Shown: in pieces, positions 14,686 to 21,906 of the stretch
Layout of the letters: each line of letters starts with the position of its first letter
Numbering within the stretch: position 1 is the first letter of the stretch
Virus record (IMG/VR): IMGVR_UViG_3300030389_003465
Location: 1 to 21,906 of that record
Direction: 5' to 3' (one strand)
Origin: a virus
DNA length: 21,906 bases
Position numbers and translations under genes: made by a program
The notes under the pieces: generated by a model
The model's database searches: none
Told to the model about the DNA's origin: nothing
The model's input: only the letters and a program-made list of their open reading frames with translations

Positions 14686-16287
14686 CTACCTCAATGATTT
14701 TTGTAATAAAAATAAGATTTCTTTATCTTGTAAATCTATATTTCTTGCGTTTGCCACATTTCTTATAGTAGCAATTTCACCATCAAGAAAATCTTTACCA
14801 TATTTGTTTTCTAACTCTTGGATAGCAGCAGCAAAATTGCCTGAAGATATGTCAAAAGTTTCGGCTCCTTTCCTAAATGTCAAAGTATCTGTTTGTGGAA
14901 TGTCAGGAAAGCCTCTAGGAGTTACTTCTTGTCCTGCCATCAGGTCTGCTCTAATATCAGCCTTGCTTGGAAAAGTATTCATGTAAGCATTAAAAATTGA
15001 AGATTCTTCCAAACTACCTGTCCATTTTTTTAAGCCTTGTTCACGAAGGCTCTCATCAGGATGGTCCCCAACAAATTTCATAAATTCATTTCTTTTTGGA
15101 CCTAATATTTCTAGGACTTTTGCTAACTCTTGAGCTGTAGTTTTGTTATCTGGATTTCGTTTGTATCTGTCTAAAAGTCTTAAACCGCCTTTTGCTATAA
15201 AAGCCTCTCTGTTTGCCTCATAACTCTCAGCAAAAAAATCTGAAGCTTTTACATTAATGTCAGCTATATCTTTAGGGTCAAGCACATTTGCTCTGCGAAA
15301 AGAATTATCTTTTGCTTCTGAAACAAATCTAAATATTTCTGAATTACCTGTCTGTAAAATAGCATTTACAAGTTGTGTGCTGCTTCCCGCAAAATCAATC
15401 ATGTCTTTTACAGAGACTTGTACAGCATCACCCTTATTAGCGTTGGTTTGTTTAATTATGTCAGTAGAAATATCTGGCATAAAACTATTAAACTCTCTTG
15501 TAGATTTATTTTCTGCTTGTTCTTTACTTTCTCCTGAGGCAATAGATTTATCATAAATGTCTTGATTTCTTACTTTAAAAGTACCTCTTACTATTACAGA
15601 CTCAGCGTTTTCGGATAGCTCAGTATCTGCTAAATTAACATTAACATCTAAAATTTTGCCGCTAAAATTTCCATCTTCACTTACAAACTCTTTACCAAAA
15701 TAGTTTGTTGTTTTTGGTTTGAAAATTTCATTCAAAGAATCTGTGTTTTGTTGTAAAGCTTCCAAACCTTCTGGGTTGCCGTTTTGCAAAAGAGTCAAAG
15801 CTTCTCTTGAGTCTTTCAAAGCTTTTACATAAGTTGGAGAAATTGTTTCATATAGGTCGAGCCCATTCACACTAACTTGGTCTAAATATTCTGCAGCAAT
15901 ATTTACTGCTACATCATAAGTTGTGGTGCCTCTTTCTAAGTTTCCACTTTCTATTCTTTTAGCAGTATCTTCTAAAAAGGAAAAAGTATCTGACAAAATA
16001 GCTCTATCTATCTGTATGTTTGACATTTGTGCGGTTCTTTCTGAATTTTCAAAAGTAAGTTGTTTTATATCAGCGGCATAATTTTTTTCTTTTATATCAG
16101 CAAAAGTTTCTGTTTCTAATGATGTAGCATCTCCGCTTTCTACTGATTCTTGCAAGTCTGCAAATGGAGTTTGTGCTATCTCTAGCTTTTCTTTATCTAG
16201 TTCGTCTTCAGCTTTTCTTGCATATCTTCCAGCGTACATCATAGTACGCATTGCACTATCAAATCCTGAAGCAAAACCCGTAGACAT
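14686..16287 (-). CDS. Internal virion protein, coiled-coil type
   Basis: A 533-residue protein just upstream of the giant gene (4-base gap). Its N terminus is TGFASGFDSAMRTMMYAGRYARK, a segment common at the start of podovirus inner-core proteins. The rest is mostly helical, acidic and glutamine/asparagine-rich, with coiled-coil-like parts and no membrane segment, cysteine cluster or enzyme motif. It starts directly after the glycine-zipper gene, with no gap. By order it corresponds to the middle ejection protein of T7-type phages (gp15 position). That equivalence is positional, not shown by sequence. Confidence 0.65.
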   Translation of the reverse strand: MSTGFASGFDSAMRTMMYAGRYARKAEDELDKEKLEIAQTPFADLQESVESGDATSLETETFADIKEKNYAADIKQLTFENSERTAQMSNIQIDRAILSDTFSFLEDTAKRIESGNLERGTTTYDVAVNIAAEYLDQVSVNGLDLYETISPTYVKALKDSREALTLLQNGNPEGLEALQQNTDSLNEIFKPKTTNYFGKEFVSEDGNFSGKILDVNVNLADTELSENAESVIVRGTFKVRNQDIYDKSIASGESKEQAENKSTREFNSFMPDISTDIIKQTNANKGDAVQVSVKDMIDFAGSSTQLVNAILQTGNSEIFRFVSEAKDNSFRRANVLDPKDIADINVKASDFFAESYEANREAFIAKGGLRLLDRYKRNPDNKTTAQELAKVLEILGPKRNEFMKFVGDHPDESLREQGLKKWTGSLEESSIFNAYMNTFPSKADIRADLMAGQEVTPRGFPDIPQTDTLTFRKGAETFDISSGNFAAAIQELENKYGKDFLDGEIATIRNVANARNIDLQDKEILFLLQKSLR

Positions 16288-16596
16288 CTAACTAAAAAGC
16301 TCCCCAAGCAAATAACCGCCTACTAAACCAATAACGGCTCCGACAGGACCTGCTGCTGCTCCTGTAGCTGCACCTATTCCTGCTCCACTTGCTGCTGCAC
16401 TAGCACCTGCAATATAACCTATAGCTGCACCCGTTCCTGCAAGTGTACCTTTTGTTTGTGCTTCAGCCATTTTTCGTTGTTGTTCTAAAGCTTTGTTTGC
16501 CATTTCTTGTTCTGCTTCTAATTTAGCAGACTCAGTAAGAGCTCTCATTGCTTGTTCTTTTTGAACTCTTCCTACTCCTATTAACCCTTTAGCCAT
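16288..16596 (-). CDS. Glycine-zipper membrane-active virion protein
   Basis: A 102-residue protein in two parts. Residues 1-48 are a charged helix (VQKEQAMRALTESAKLEAEQEM). Residues 50-98 are a run of Gly and Ala at zipper spacing (GAAIGYIAGASAAASGAGIG, then GPVGAVIGLVGGYLLG) that would pack into membrane helices. Glycine-zipper proteins are common in ejection modules, where they may help form the channel for DNA across the envelope. It sits between two internal virion genes (2-base gap before, none after), which supports that role. A holin is a less likely alternative. Confidence 0.6.
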   Translation of the reverse strand: MAKGLIGVGRVQKEQAMRALTESAKLEAEQEMANKALEQQRKMAEAQTKGTLAGTGAAIGYIAGASAAASGAGIGAATGAAAGPVGAVIGLVGGYLLGELFS

Positions 16597-16598
16597 AT

Positions 16599-17156
16599 TT
16601 ATACCGTTGTTGAAGTTCTTTGTTGTGCGATACTGCCAAGTCCGCCTGATAAAATTTGTAATCTTCTTTCTTCTGCTCTCATTCTAGCAAAGTTTCTTGC
16701 TGCAACAATTGCACCTGTCTCTGCACGGTCAAGAGCTGCATTTGTATTACCATCAACATTCATTCCAAAACCTGCTCTTCTTCTTTGTTCTTGCCCTCTA
16801 ATATTTGCAAATGTTCTTGCGGCTGTTCTTTGGGCTCGATTTATTTCTGCTTGTTGCTGTTCAGCAAAACCTTCTTGCATGTCAAACATAAGCCTTTGCT
16901 CAACAGGAAAAAATCTTTGTAAATAATCCTGAAATTCTGCATCGTATAATCTTGCAAGAGTTTCTTGAGCCCCAAAGTCTCCTTCTGTAGTCGGGTCTAC
17001 AAAAATACTTGCAAATGGGTCTGGATAAAATCCATCATTATCTCCAGCGATAGGATTCATAATACCTGTTGATAAAACGGTAGGAAAACCACCAGCTGCA
17101 GCTTCAGCAGCTGCTAATCCTATGTCGCCATCGCCTTGTGCTAAACCGTAGCTCAT
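16599..17156 (-). CDS. Internal virion protein, related to its upstream neighbour
   Basis: A 185-residue protein with a Gly/Ala-rich N-terminal third, an EFQDYLQRFFPVEQRLM segment (about residue 75-90), and a long charged helical C-terminal half containing RRRAGFGMNVDGNTNAALDRA. The gene before it has a matching order: an NLYQKYFVPLENQYI segment, then ARGMDPTSGQFRG, then alanine/glutamine-rich helix. The two are probably diverged duplicates that make up a virion inner core or a head-tail inner part. It overlaps its upstream gene by ATGA. No enzyme motif is seen. Confidence 0.6.
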   Translation of the reverse strand: MSYGLAQGDGDIGLAAAEAAAGGFPTVLSTGIMNPIAGDNDGFYPDPFASIFVDPTTEGDFGAQETLARLYDAEFQDYLQRFFPVEQRLMFDMQEGFAEQQQAEINRAQRTAARTFANIRGQEQRRRAGFGMNVDGNTNAALDRAETGAIVAARNFARMRAEERRLQILSGGLGSIAQQRTSTTV

Positions 17157-17740
17157 GCAGTATCAAAGCCTCCTGATGCCATGTATAAACCAGCTCCTGT
17201 GCCAACAGCGGTGCCTAATAATTGTTGTCTACCTAAATAATCTGTGGCTGCAGTTTTAGCTTCTGATTTTGCTCTTTCTAAAGCTAAAGTTGCTACATCG
17301 CCTAATCCAGCTATAGCCTGTCCTGCTTGTCCTTGCCCCATCTGTATAACATTTTGCATCCCCTGATACATTCTATCTACTTGAGCTGATTGGGCTTCTG
17401 CACCGCCAAGAGCTCCTCCTCTTGCAGATGATGTAAGTAAGTTTTGAATGTTTCCTCGAAATTGACCGCTAGTTGGGTCCATGCCTCTTGCAAAAGCTTC
17501 AGCTTGAATACCTTTTCTTGTAGCTTGATATTCTGGCTGTTGCAAAGCATTAATGAACGCATCAACGCTTTCAAAAGAAGAATCATCTCCCAAACTGAAA
17601 ACATCTGATATATATTGATTTTCAAGCGGAACAAAATATTTTTGATAAAGATTAAATCTTTTAGCAGCAAGTTCTGCTAATTTTTTTTGAGCCGCTGTAT
17701 CTTTTACTGAGGCTGGACCGCCTCCACCGCCACCGCACAT
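17153..17740 (-). CDS. Internal virion protein with Cys-Gly N terminus
   Basis: A 195-residue protein beginning MCGGGGGGPASVKD, an N terminus often seen in podovirus inner-core or ejection proteins. A helical KRFNLYQKYFVPLENQYI segment follows, then a QAEAFARGMDPTSGQFRG motif (about 80-97), then a long alanine/glutamine/glycine-rich helical tail with a weakly hydrophobic end (GTAVGTGAGLYMASGG). Cys2 followed by glycines is not a normal lipobox, as no signal helix precedes it. One base separates it from the GNAT gene upstream. It is likely the T7 gp14-position member of the ejection set. Confidence 0.6.
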   Translation of the reverse strand: MCGGGGGGPASVKDTAAQKKLAELAAKRFNLYQKYFVPLENQYISDVFSLGDDSSFESVDAFINALQQPEYQATRKGIQAEAFARGMDPTSGQFRGNIQNLLTSSARGGALGGAEAQSAQVDRMYQGMQNVIQMGQGQAGQAIAGLGDVATLALERAKSEAKTAATDYLGRQQLLGTAVGTGAGLYMASGGFDTA

Positions 17741-17741
17741 A

Positions 17742-18200
17742 TTAAATCCTCTTCTTTGTTATGAATCCAACGTCTGTATAGCCATTAGACTCTAAATATT
17801 TTTTATAGTTTTCACTCACCTGATTTGTTGAAGCACCAATGCAAATTTCAACAGCATTTTTTTGTTTAGCCCAAGATTCAAATCTTTCTAACATAACTTT
17901 TAATCCCTCATAAGCATTGCTTCTATAATCAGGCAAAAATAAAACTATTAGGTCTTGAGCTAAAATCTTCTTGGAAAAAAAATATTCACTTACATATCCA
18001 AAAAATATGCCAATGATTTTTCCTTCTAGGTCTGCGACACAAGCAAAAACATCTGAACTTGCATCAACTCCTTGAATTATCAGATTATTATATTTATCAC
18101 TATCCCATCCAGCGATAGAAAAAACACTATTCTCTTGAAAGCCTTTTCCTATCTCAAGGCATTGATGATAATCATCTAGCTCAAGTTGCCTAATAATCAT
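17742..18200 (-). CDS. GNAT-family acetyltransferase
   Basis: A 152-residue protein with the GNAT fold pattern: IRQLELDDYHQCLEIGKGF at the N terminus, a central strand with VFACVADLEGKIIGIFFGYV (beta 4), then LIVLFLPDYRSNAYEGLKVMLERFESWAK (beta 5 and the acetyl-CoA-binding loop region with helix 3), and IGASTN...YKKYLESNGYTDVG at the end. The loop is RSNAYEG rather than the usual R/QxxGxG, so cofactor binding may be altered. GNAT proteins sit near virion genes in several podoviruses and may modify virion or host proteins. It is the first leftward gene after the embedded rightward cassette; GTTTCTAAGAAGA lies upstream, and the binding site is weak. Confidence 0.75.
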   Translation of the reverse strand: MIIRQLELDDYHQCLEIGKGFQENSVFSIAGWDSDKYNNLIIQGVDASSDVFACVADLEGKIIGIFFGYVSEYFFSKKILAQDLIVLFLPDYRSNAYEGLKVMLERFESWAKQKNAVEICIGASTNQVSENYKKYLESNGYTDVGFITKKRI

Positions 18201-18229
18201 ACAGTTTCTAAGAAGATACCATTTTTTAA

Positions 18230-18244
18230 GCTTTGTATCAAAGC
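18230..18244. repeat. Perfect palindrome between divergent genes
   Basis: GCTTTG, centre TAT, CAAAGC: a perfect six-base dyad in the 92-base gap between the leftward GNAT gene (start 18200) and the rightward cassette promoter (about 18273). No T run follows on either strand, so it is not a clear terminator. Its place between two divergent starts suits a repressor operator. A single copy was seen. Confidence 0.45.
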
Positions 18245-18272
18245 AATCCTTATACTTGCTGGTCTAAATAGA

Positions 18273-18300
18273 TTTGCATTGGATGTAATAGTATGATACA
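18273..18300 (+). promoter_or_regulatory. Predicted promoter of embedded cassette, third shared element
   Basis: TTTGCA (18273-18278), a 16-base spacer and GATACA (18295-18300) form a promoter for the gene at 18335. ATGTAATAGTATGATACACTTA matches the elements at about 3608 and 4185 closely in sequence and spacing. This is strong reason to think the cassette is expressed in step with the left-half operons and against the flow of virion transcription. Confidence 0.65.
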
Positions 18301-18334
18301 CTTAGACTTTAACAATCAAACTAAGGAGAAAAAA

Positions 18335-18538
18335 ATGATTGATAAATTTGTAATAACAGTTGAATGTCCTGTTGAAAAAAAAGACATACACTTCGATTTC
18401 TCTTATTTAGAGAATAAACATAAATGGATAGTTTCTGACAGAAGAATAGCCTCTGGGTCTAGTCTTATGTATGAAGCTCACAATCTACAAGATGCTGTAA
18501 AAGATATTCTTAGCATTGCACCTGCGGAGGTCAAATGA
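18335..18538 (+). CDS. Small unknown protein, first gene of embedded cassette
   Basis: A 67-residue protein. I place the start at 18335 because it follows TAAGGAG at 18322-18328. The earlier in-frame ATG at 18293 lies within the promoter's -10 region and has no binding site. The product is a likely small beta-rich fold (DKFVITVECPVEKKDIHFDF, KHKWIVSDRRI) with a short C-terminal helix (LQDAVKDILSIA). No family is recognised. It shares ATGA with the next gene, so the two are probably made together. Confidence 0.7.
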   Translation: MIDKFVITVECPVEKKDIHFDFSYLENKHKWIVSDRRIASGSSLMYEAHNLQDAVKDILSIAPAEVK

Positions 18539-19017
18539 AAACCTCTAAAGAATCTTTGAAAATTTATAAAAAGATAAATGGTCTTTGGGAAGAAAATGGT
18601 CATAAAACAGCTAACACAATACTGCATGAAAAAGGTTTATCTAATTTTGTGCCTAGCAAAATAGATTACAAGTTGGCTAAATTAATTTGTCGTCAAATTT
18701 ATAAAAGGACCCTCCAAAAGAAATGTCCGTTTGTTTTTGAAAACAAAACAGGGCGTAGACATAATTGGAGAACTTGGAGTAAGAAAAATGTTTACAACAT
18801 TAATACCGATACAGGCTGGGCTTGTTTGACGCATGATTTTTCTCATTGGATGCACCATGAAAAATATAACGGAAGTAAAAGACCTCATTGTGCAGAACAC
18901 GCAGCTTTGGAATTGCGTATGACTAAGTTGGTTATAGAAAAGCTTAGTAAACTTAAGCAGGAGGTGCAGGAAACTCAATATCATCTGCCGTGCTTGACTC
19001 GGTTAGAAATTGAGTAA
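18535..19017 (+). CDS. Unknown protein with HDxSHxxHH...HxxxH signature
   Basis: A 160-residue protein with a basic N-terminal half and a histidine cluster: HDFSHWMHH (His100, Asp101, His104, His107, His108) followed by PHCAEHAALE (His118, His122, Glu126). The spacing resembles metal-binding sites of small metalloenzymes, with H-D-x-S-H in place of HExxH. I do not know the family; similar WxCLxHxxSHxxH phage proteins exist, of unproven function. It is the second gene of a two-gene rightward cassette. Its 3' end overlaps the end of the leftward tail chaperone-like gene by 65 bases, tail to tail. A role in lysogen or host modification is inference. Confidence 0.65.
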   Translation: MKTSKESLKIYKKINGLWEENGHKTANTILHEKGLSNFVPSKIDYKLAKLICRQIYKRTLQKKCPFVFENKTGRRHNWRTWSKKNVYNINTDTGWACLTHDFSHWMHHEKYNGSKRPHCAEHAALELRMTKLVIEKLSKLKQEVQETQYHLPCLTRLEIE

Positions 19018-19201
19018 TATCTCTTAACTGTTGTCTGTAGGTAGCCCACTCTGTTTTCTTTTCTTCAGATAAAGGGCTATCTGCAGCTTGGGTCCAATCA
19101 CATGCTGCTAACAGTTCATTTCTTTTATTTCTAATATGTTCAGAAACTATAACTGTATCTCCGTACTCACCATTACTGTCTTTGCCTCTAATGTACATCA
19201 T
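18953..19201 (-). CDS. Tail assembly chaperone-like protein
   Basis: An 82-residue protein with the pattern RNELLAACDWTQAADSPLSE followed by EWATYRQQLRDI. This RxxLLxxxDWTQxxDxPLS...WxxYRQxLRD motif is typical of phage tail-fibre assembly/chaperone proteins (Phage_tail_APC/XkdW type) that help fold or attach fibres. It starts at the stop of the fibre-like gene (ATGATG overlap at 19198-19201), where such chaperones belong. Its last 65 bases overlap the end of the rightward cassette on the other strand. The C-terminal tail FPAPPA is short and proline-rich. Confidence 0.75.
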   Translation of the reverse strand: MMYIRGKDSNGEYGDTVIVSEHIRNKRNELLAACDWTQAADSPLSEEKKTEWATYRQQLRDITQFLTESSTADDIEFPAPPA

Positions 19202-20517
19202 GCCGATAACCCGTTTACATGTATGCTAATAGTACCAAATCCTAATTGACCACTAGCGTTTGTAGTGCAATTTCTAAAATTACCATGCACTCTAAAATAT
19301 CTTGTAGCGTTTGATGGAATTGATAAAAGCAAAGTTAATGTTGTTTGTGTTCCTGCCAAGGTTCCTGTACTTACAAATTGTTGAAATGATGATGGATTAG
19401 TTGCATGAGCACTGCTACTCGATACGCTAAAAGTGCTTATAATTTCTGCGTTTGAAGGGAATGTACCAACAGGCTTAAATGTACATACAGCTACATAATT
19501 TTTGTTAGCTCCATTAGCATGTACAGGAAAACTCAATGCAAAATTTACTAAATTTGTTTGGGTGGTTGAGCCACTTGTCAAAGGATTCCCACCAAAAAAA
19601 TTTGTCAAATCAAAAGTCAAATTACTAGGTGAACTGTTTTGTGTAGTCTGATTAAAACCGACCTTACCCATCGTTCCGCTAATAGCTTTGCCACCTACAT
19701 TTAAAGTATTTGCAATTATTTTGTCTGCATTTAAAGTTCCTATTTTTGCATTGGTGATTTCTCCATCTCCTATCTTTGCTGAATCTATAGTAGCGTTAGC
19801 TATCTTTGCACCTGTTACTGCTAGGTTAGCTATCTTTGCTTCATCAACTGCTAAGTTTGCTAACTTTGCATTTGTGACTGCCAAGTCTTCAAAATCAACT
19901 GTATCAATACCAACCGTTGTAGCAGTAACCCCTGTAGTGCTATGAACAGGTCCTGCCACTCCGTTTTTATTAATATGCCTTACCCAATAAAACTTTGTTT
20001 GATTATTTCCCACTGCATGATTAAAAACCGTTGCTGTAGTTTGTCCTAAAAATTTTGGTGATAATCTGCCTTTTGTTATTTCAACAGAAGCAAAACTGTT
20101 AGCATCGGCTACAAAAACTTCTGTATGTGAATGACCTTGATACGTTGGATAATCCCAATCAATAATTATATTTTTAAATGCTCCGTCTGCACTTACTCCT
20201 GAAGGTGCGGTTGGGAAATCTACACCTTCCTCAGAAACTGATTTAAGTATATTTACAACACCGCCACCTGCTGCAGAAATAGTGCTGCCGCCTCCTGCAA
20301 CTTGTATATTGCTTTTTTCTGCTAATCCCGAGTTTATTAAATCGCCAAAAGTAACAGCACTGTCAAGCTTGTTACCCTTTTCTCCTCTGAGTTGTTGTAA
20401 GGAATCATTTACAAACTGTGCAAATCTTTTACCTTCTGGACTAAAGTCACTAGGAACAGGAAAGGAACCTATTGTCCCTTTTCTTCGTTTACCACCTTTT
20501 AATAAATCTTCTGCCAT
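19198..20517 (-). CDS. Tail fibre-like protein with tandem helical repeats
   Basis: A 439-residue protein probably used for host recognition. Residues about 100-200 look like a fibronectin-type/beta-sandwich domain (IIIDWDYPTYQGHSHTEVFV, FYWVRHINKNGVAGP), as in the J-type tail tip proteins of siphoviruses. From about residue 208 to 270 it has tandem short repeats of the form AKIANLAVxx (NAKLANLAVDEAKIANLAV), typical of trimeric fibre shafts. A beta-rich C-terminal head follows (280-439). A linked tail chaperone gene directly downstream supports the fibre role. The start shares one base with the stop region of the structural gene upstream. It is the part most likely to vary between related phages. 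Confidence 0.75.
   Translation of the reverse strand: MAEDLLKGGKRRKGTIGSFPVPSDFSPEGKRFAQFVNDSLQQLRGEKGNKLDSAVTFGDLINSGLAEKSNIQVAGGGSTISAAGGGVVNILKSVSEEGVDFPTAPSGVSADGAFKNIIIDWDYPTYQGHSHTEVFVADANSFASVEITKGRLSPKFLGQTTATVFNHAVGNNQTKFYWVRHINKNGVAGPVHSTTGVTATTVGIDTVDFEDLAVTNAKLANLAVDEAKIANLAVTGAKIANATIDSAKIGDGEITNAKIGTLNADKIIANTLNVGGKAISGTMGKVGFNQTTQNSSPSNLTFDLTNFFGGNPLTSGSTTQTNLVNFALSFPVHANGANKNYVAVCTFKPVGTFPSNAEIISTFSVSSSSAHATNPSSFQQFVSTGTLAGTQTTLTLLLSIPSNATRYFRVHGNFRNCTTNASGQLGFGTISIHVNGLSA
19780..19900 (-). repeat. Short tandem DNA repeats coding for fibre shaft
   Basis: About four imperfect copies of a roughly 30-base unit occur here, each containing GCTAAGTT/GCTAGGTT next to GCTAACTTTGC/GCTATCTTTGC on the plus strand. 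They encode the repeated AK(I/L)ANLAV units of the fibre shaft. Tandem units of this kind can gain or lose copies by slippage or recombination, which could change fibre length. Confidence 0.6.
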
Positions 20518-21906
20518 TATGTAATTTCTTGAGGGCTCTCATAAACACAAACTTCATTAATAGTGTCAGTTCCCTCTAGTTGTACTTCTATGGATTTGCA
20601 TCTATAACCGCTTGGCAGCCTAAAAAAATTACCGTTAGTTACAGTTTGTGTATGTTTTAGAACTCCGTCAGCAAATAATTTAAAAGTAAGAGAGCTGTAA
20701 GATTCAGCATTTACTTTAGCTACCGAAGGACAAATATCGACATTACTATAAAAATCTTTAGATTTCCAAAGATAACTTCTAGCAGTAGTTCCTTGTGCAA
20801 AAGCTTTCAAGTTACCATCAATGACCAAATACAGGATGTCATTAAGTCTGTCGTTATATCCAGCAGTGGCATAAAAATCTAAATTGACAAAAGCATTCTT
20901 GCCTCCTCTTGGGTCAAAAATAAATCCTTTTTTTGTGGCATTGTTAGAACCATCAAAAGTAAAACCAATATATTTACCCTCATATTCATAACCTTCAATA
21001 TTTGAAGGATAATAATTTTGCCATTGGTCTCTTGTAAAAATTTGCTCTGTAACAACTGAAACTCCACTTGCAGATACAGAAACTAAACCATCTGGGGAGC
21101 TGTATATAGCATATTCACCCATATCAACTAAAGACCTTTTGTTTGCATTAGGAAGGTTTGCATCTATTTCAACCATACCCATAGCACTTGGGTCTGTTCC
21201 AGATACCAACAAAGGTTTGCCTGTCGTTGTTACTAACAAACCTTGTGCTATTGATGCTATCCCCACAATATCATCCCTGCTAGTCAATTGATTTCCTTCT
21301 GGATAAGAATGGGGTAAATAAGATTCACTAAACAATAAAGTCTTTCCAGAAAATCCTGCTGTTATTCCGTTAGGCATAGCTGTAATGCCTAACATCGGTC
21401 CATCAGGGTGTGTCGAAGTATCATCATCTGGAGGAGCCAGATTGTCGCTTGACTCTAATTCTTCACCTAGCAAACTATCCACAACTGTTTCTGTGAAGTT
21501 TCCTGAAGATGTACCAGCTATGTCAGTAACAAATCTAAACAAACCATTCACATCTGTTCTATATAATCTTCTCTTTGAGATACTAAGGTTTCCTGAACTT
21601 GCAGCAGGTAATGTTAATGTGACACTAGCCCCATCAGCTGCATCAACTATTTGACTTGAAGTGACTGCTGAAGGAGGACCTTCTTCACCAAAAGTTGTAA
21701 TCTCTGTATAAAGATAAGCCCTCGAAGAAACACTTGCATTTGGAACAGAAGAGTTATTTACAGAAATAGAAGAGATAGCTGCAGGAGTTGGTAAGCCTAA
21801 TCTAAAAGAGGCGGCTGGATAAGGTCCAGAACCACTTATTAAATTAGCTTGACCTCCATACTTTGGAAAGCCACCATTGCCCGTAAAGTAAATTCTATTA
21901 AAAGCA
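20517..21906 (-). CDS. Tail/virion structural protein, N terminus beyond window
   Basis: The frame stays open past the GTG at 21551 to the window edge, so the visible 462 codons are the C-terminal part of a longer protein. Just inside the edge it reads YLYTEITTFGEEGPPSAVTS, then SISKRRLYRTDVNGLFRF. This fibronectin-like pattern (YxYTxVxxFGEEGPPS...RxYRT) is common in large phage tail or structural proteins. The middle has beta-propeller-like strands (GMVEIDANLP, YAIYSSPDGLVSV). It is followed directly by the fibre-like gene, so a tail tube/hub or fibre-base role is likely. The start is not visible. Confidence 0.7.
   Translation of the reverse strand, partial: AFNRIYFTGNGGFPKYGGQANLISGSGPYPAASFRLGLPTPAAISSISVNNSSVPNASVSSRAYLYTEITTFGEEGPPSAVTSSQIVDAADGASVTLTLPAASSGNLSISKRRLYRTDVNGLFRFVTDIAGTSSGNFTETVVDSLLGEELESSDNLAPPDDDTSTHPDGPMLGITAMPNGITAGFSGKTLLFSESYLPHSYPEGNQLTSRDDIVGIASIAQGLLVTTTGKPLLVSGTDPSAMGMVEIDANLPNANKRSLVDMGEYAIYSSPDGLVSVSASGVSVVTEQIFTRDQWQNYYPSNIEGYEYEGKYIGFTFDGSNNATKKGFIFDPRGGKNAFVNLDFYATAGYNDRLNDILYLVIDGNLKAFAQGTTARSYLWKSKDFYSNVDICPSVAKVNAESYSSLTFKLFADGVLKHTQTVTNGNFFRLPSGYRCKSIEVQLEGTDTINEVCVYESPQEIT

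Noticed and set aside
18293-18334. Upstream ATG at 18293 as start of the first cassette gene
   Set aside because: It overlaps the -10 box, has no ribosome binding site, and the ATG at 18335 follows TAAGGAG.
20517-21551. GTG at 21551 as true start of the structural gene
   Set aside because: The frame remains open upstream to the window edge with clear fibronectin-like protein sequence, so the gene continues beyond the window.

Overview
The window looks like part of the genome of an AT-rich temperate tailed bacteriophage, or the same phage as a prophage. Nearly all of it is coding, genes overlap by 1 to 29 bases, and ribosome binding sites are mostly AGGAG or GGAG. The virion genes fit a short-tailed (podovirus-like) phage. 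A marine alphaproteobacterial host such as SAR11 or SAR116 is plausible from composition and gene style, but it is inference: no host gene is present to prove it.

The left part (1-7112) reads rightward. A divergent start sits at the left edge. Then comes a recombination operon (131-3563): an ERF-type single-strand annealing protein, a small orphan, a YqaJ/lambda-exonuclease-like nuclease, a ribbon-helix-helix-like protein, an SSB-like protein with an acidic -IPF tail, a DUF1289-type cysteine protein and a PD-(D/E)xK nuclease. Two further operons follow, each with its own promoter (about 3597 and 4174). They encode mostly short unknown proteins, several under 60 codons, a 455-residue orphan, and a tyrosine integrase at 6312-7112. 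Between these operons lies a GC-elevated stretch (4032-4161) whose complementary segments could fold into a pseudoknotted RNA.

The right part (7194-21906) reads leftward and holds virion genes. In transcription order these are a tail/structural protein cut by the window edge, a fibre-like protein with helical repeats, a tail assembly chaperone-like protein, a GNAT protein, two related internal virion proteins, a glycine-zipper protein, a 533-residue protein, and a 2495-residue protein. The last carries an HExxH metallopeptidase motif, a possible ADP-ribosyltransferase-like region and a large-polyvalent-protein-like region. The final five look like an ejection (inner core) module whose proteins enter the host with the DNA.

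A two-gene rightward cassette (18335-19017) interrupts the leftward virion cluster. Its promoter shares a long motif with the two promoters in the left half, so it is probably expressed with the early genes or from the prophage (a moron). Its second gene carries a histidine-rich HDxSHxxHH...HxxxH signature. The most notable items are the candidate structured RNA, the shared promoter element, the moron cassette and the multi-domain giant protein. No CRISPR array, tRNA, rRNA or insertion sequence was seen. Capsid, portal, terminase, lysis and replication genes are not visible and presumably lie outside the window.
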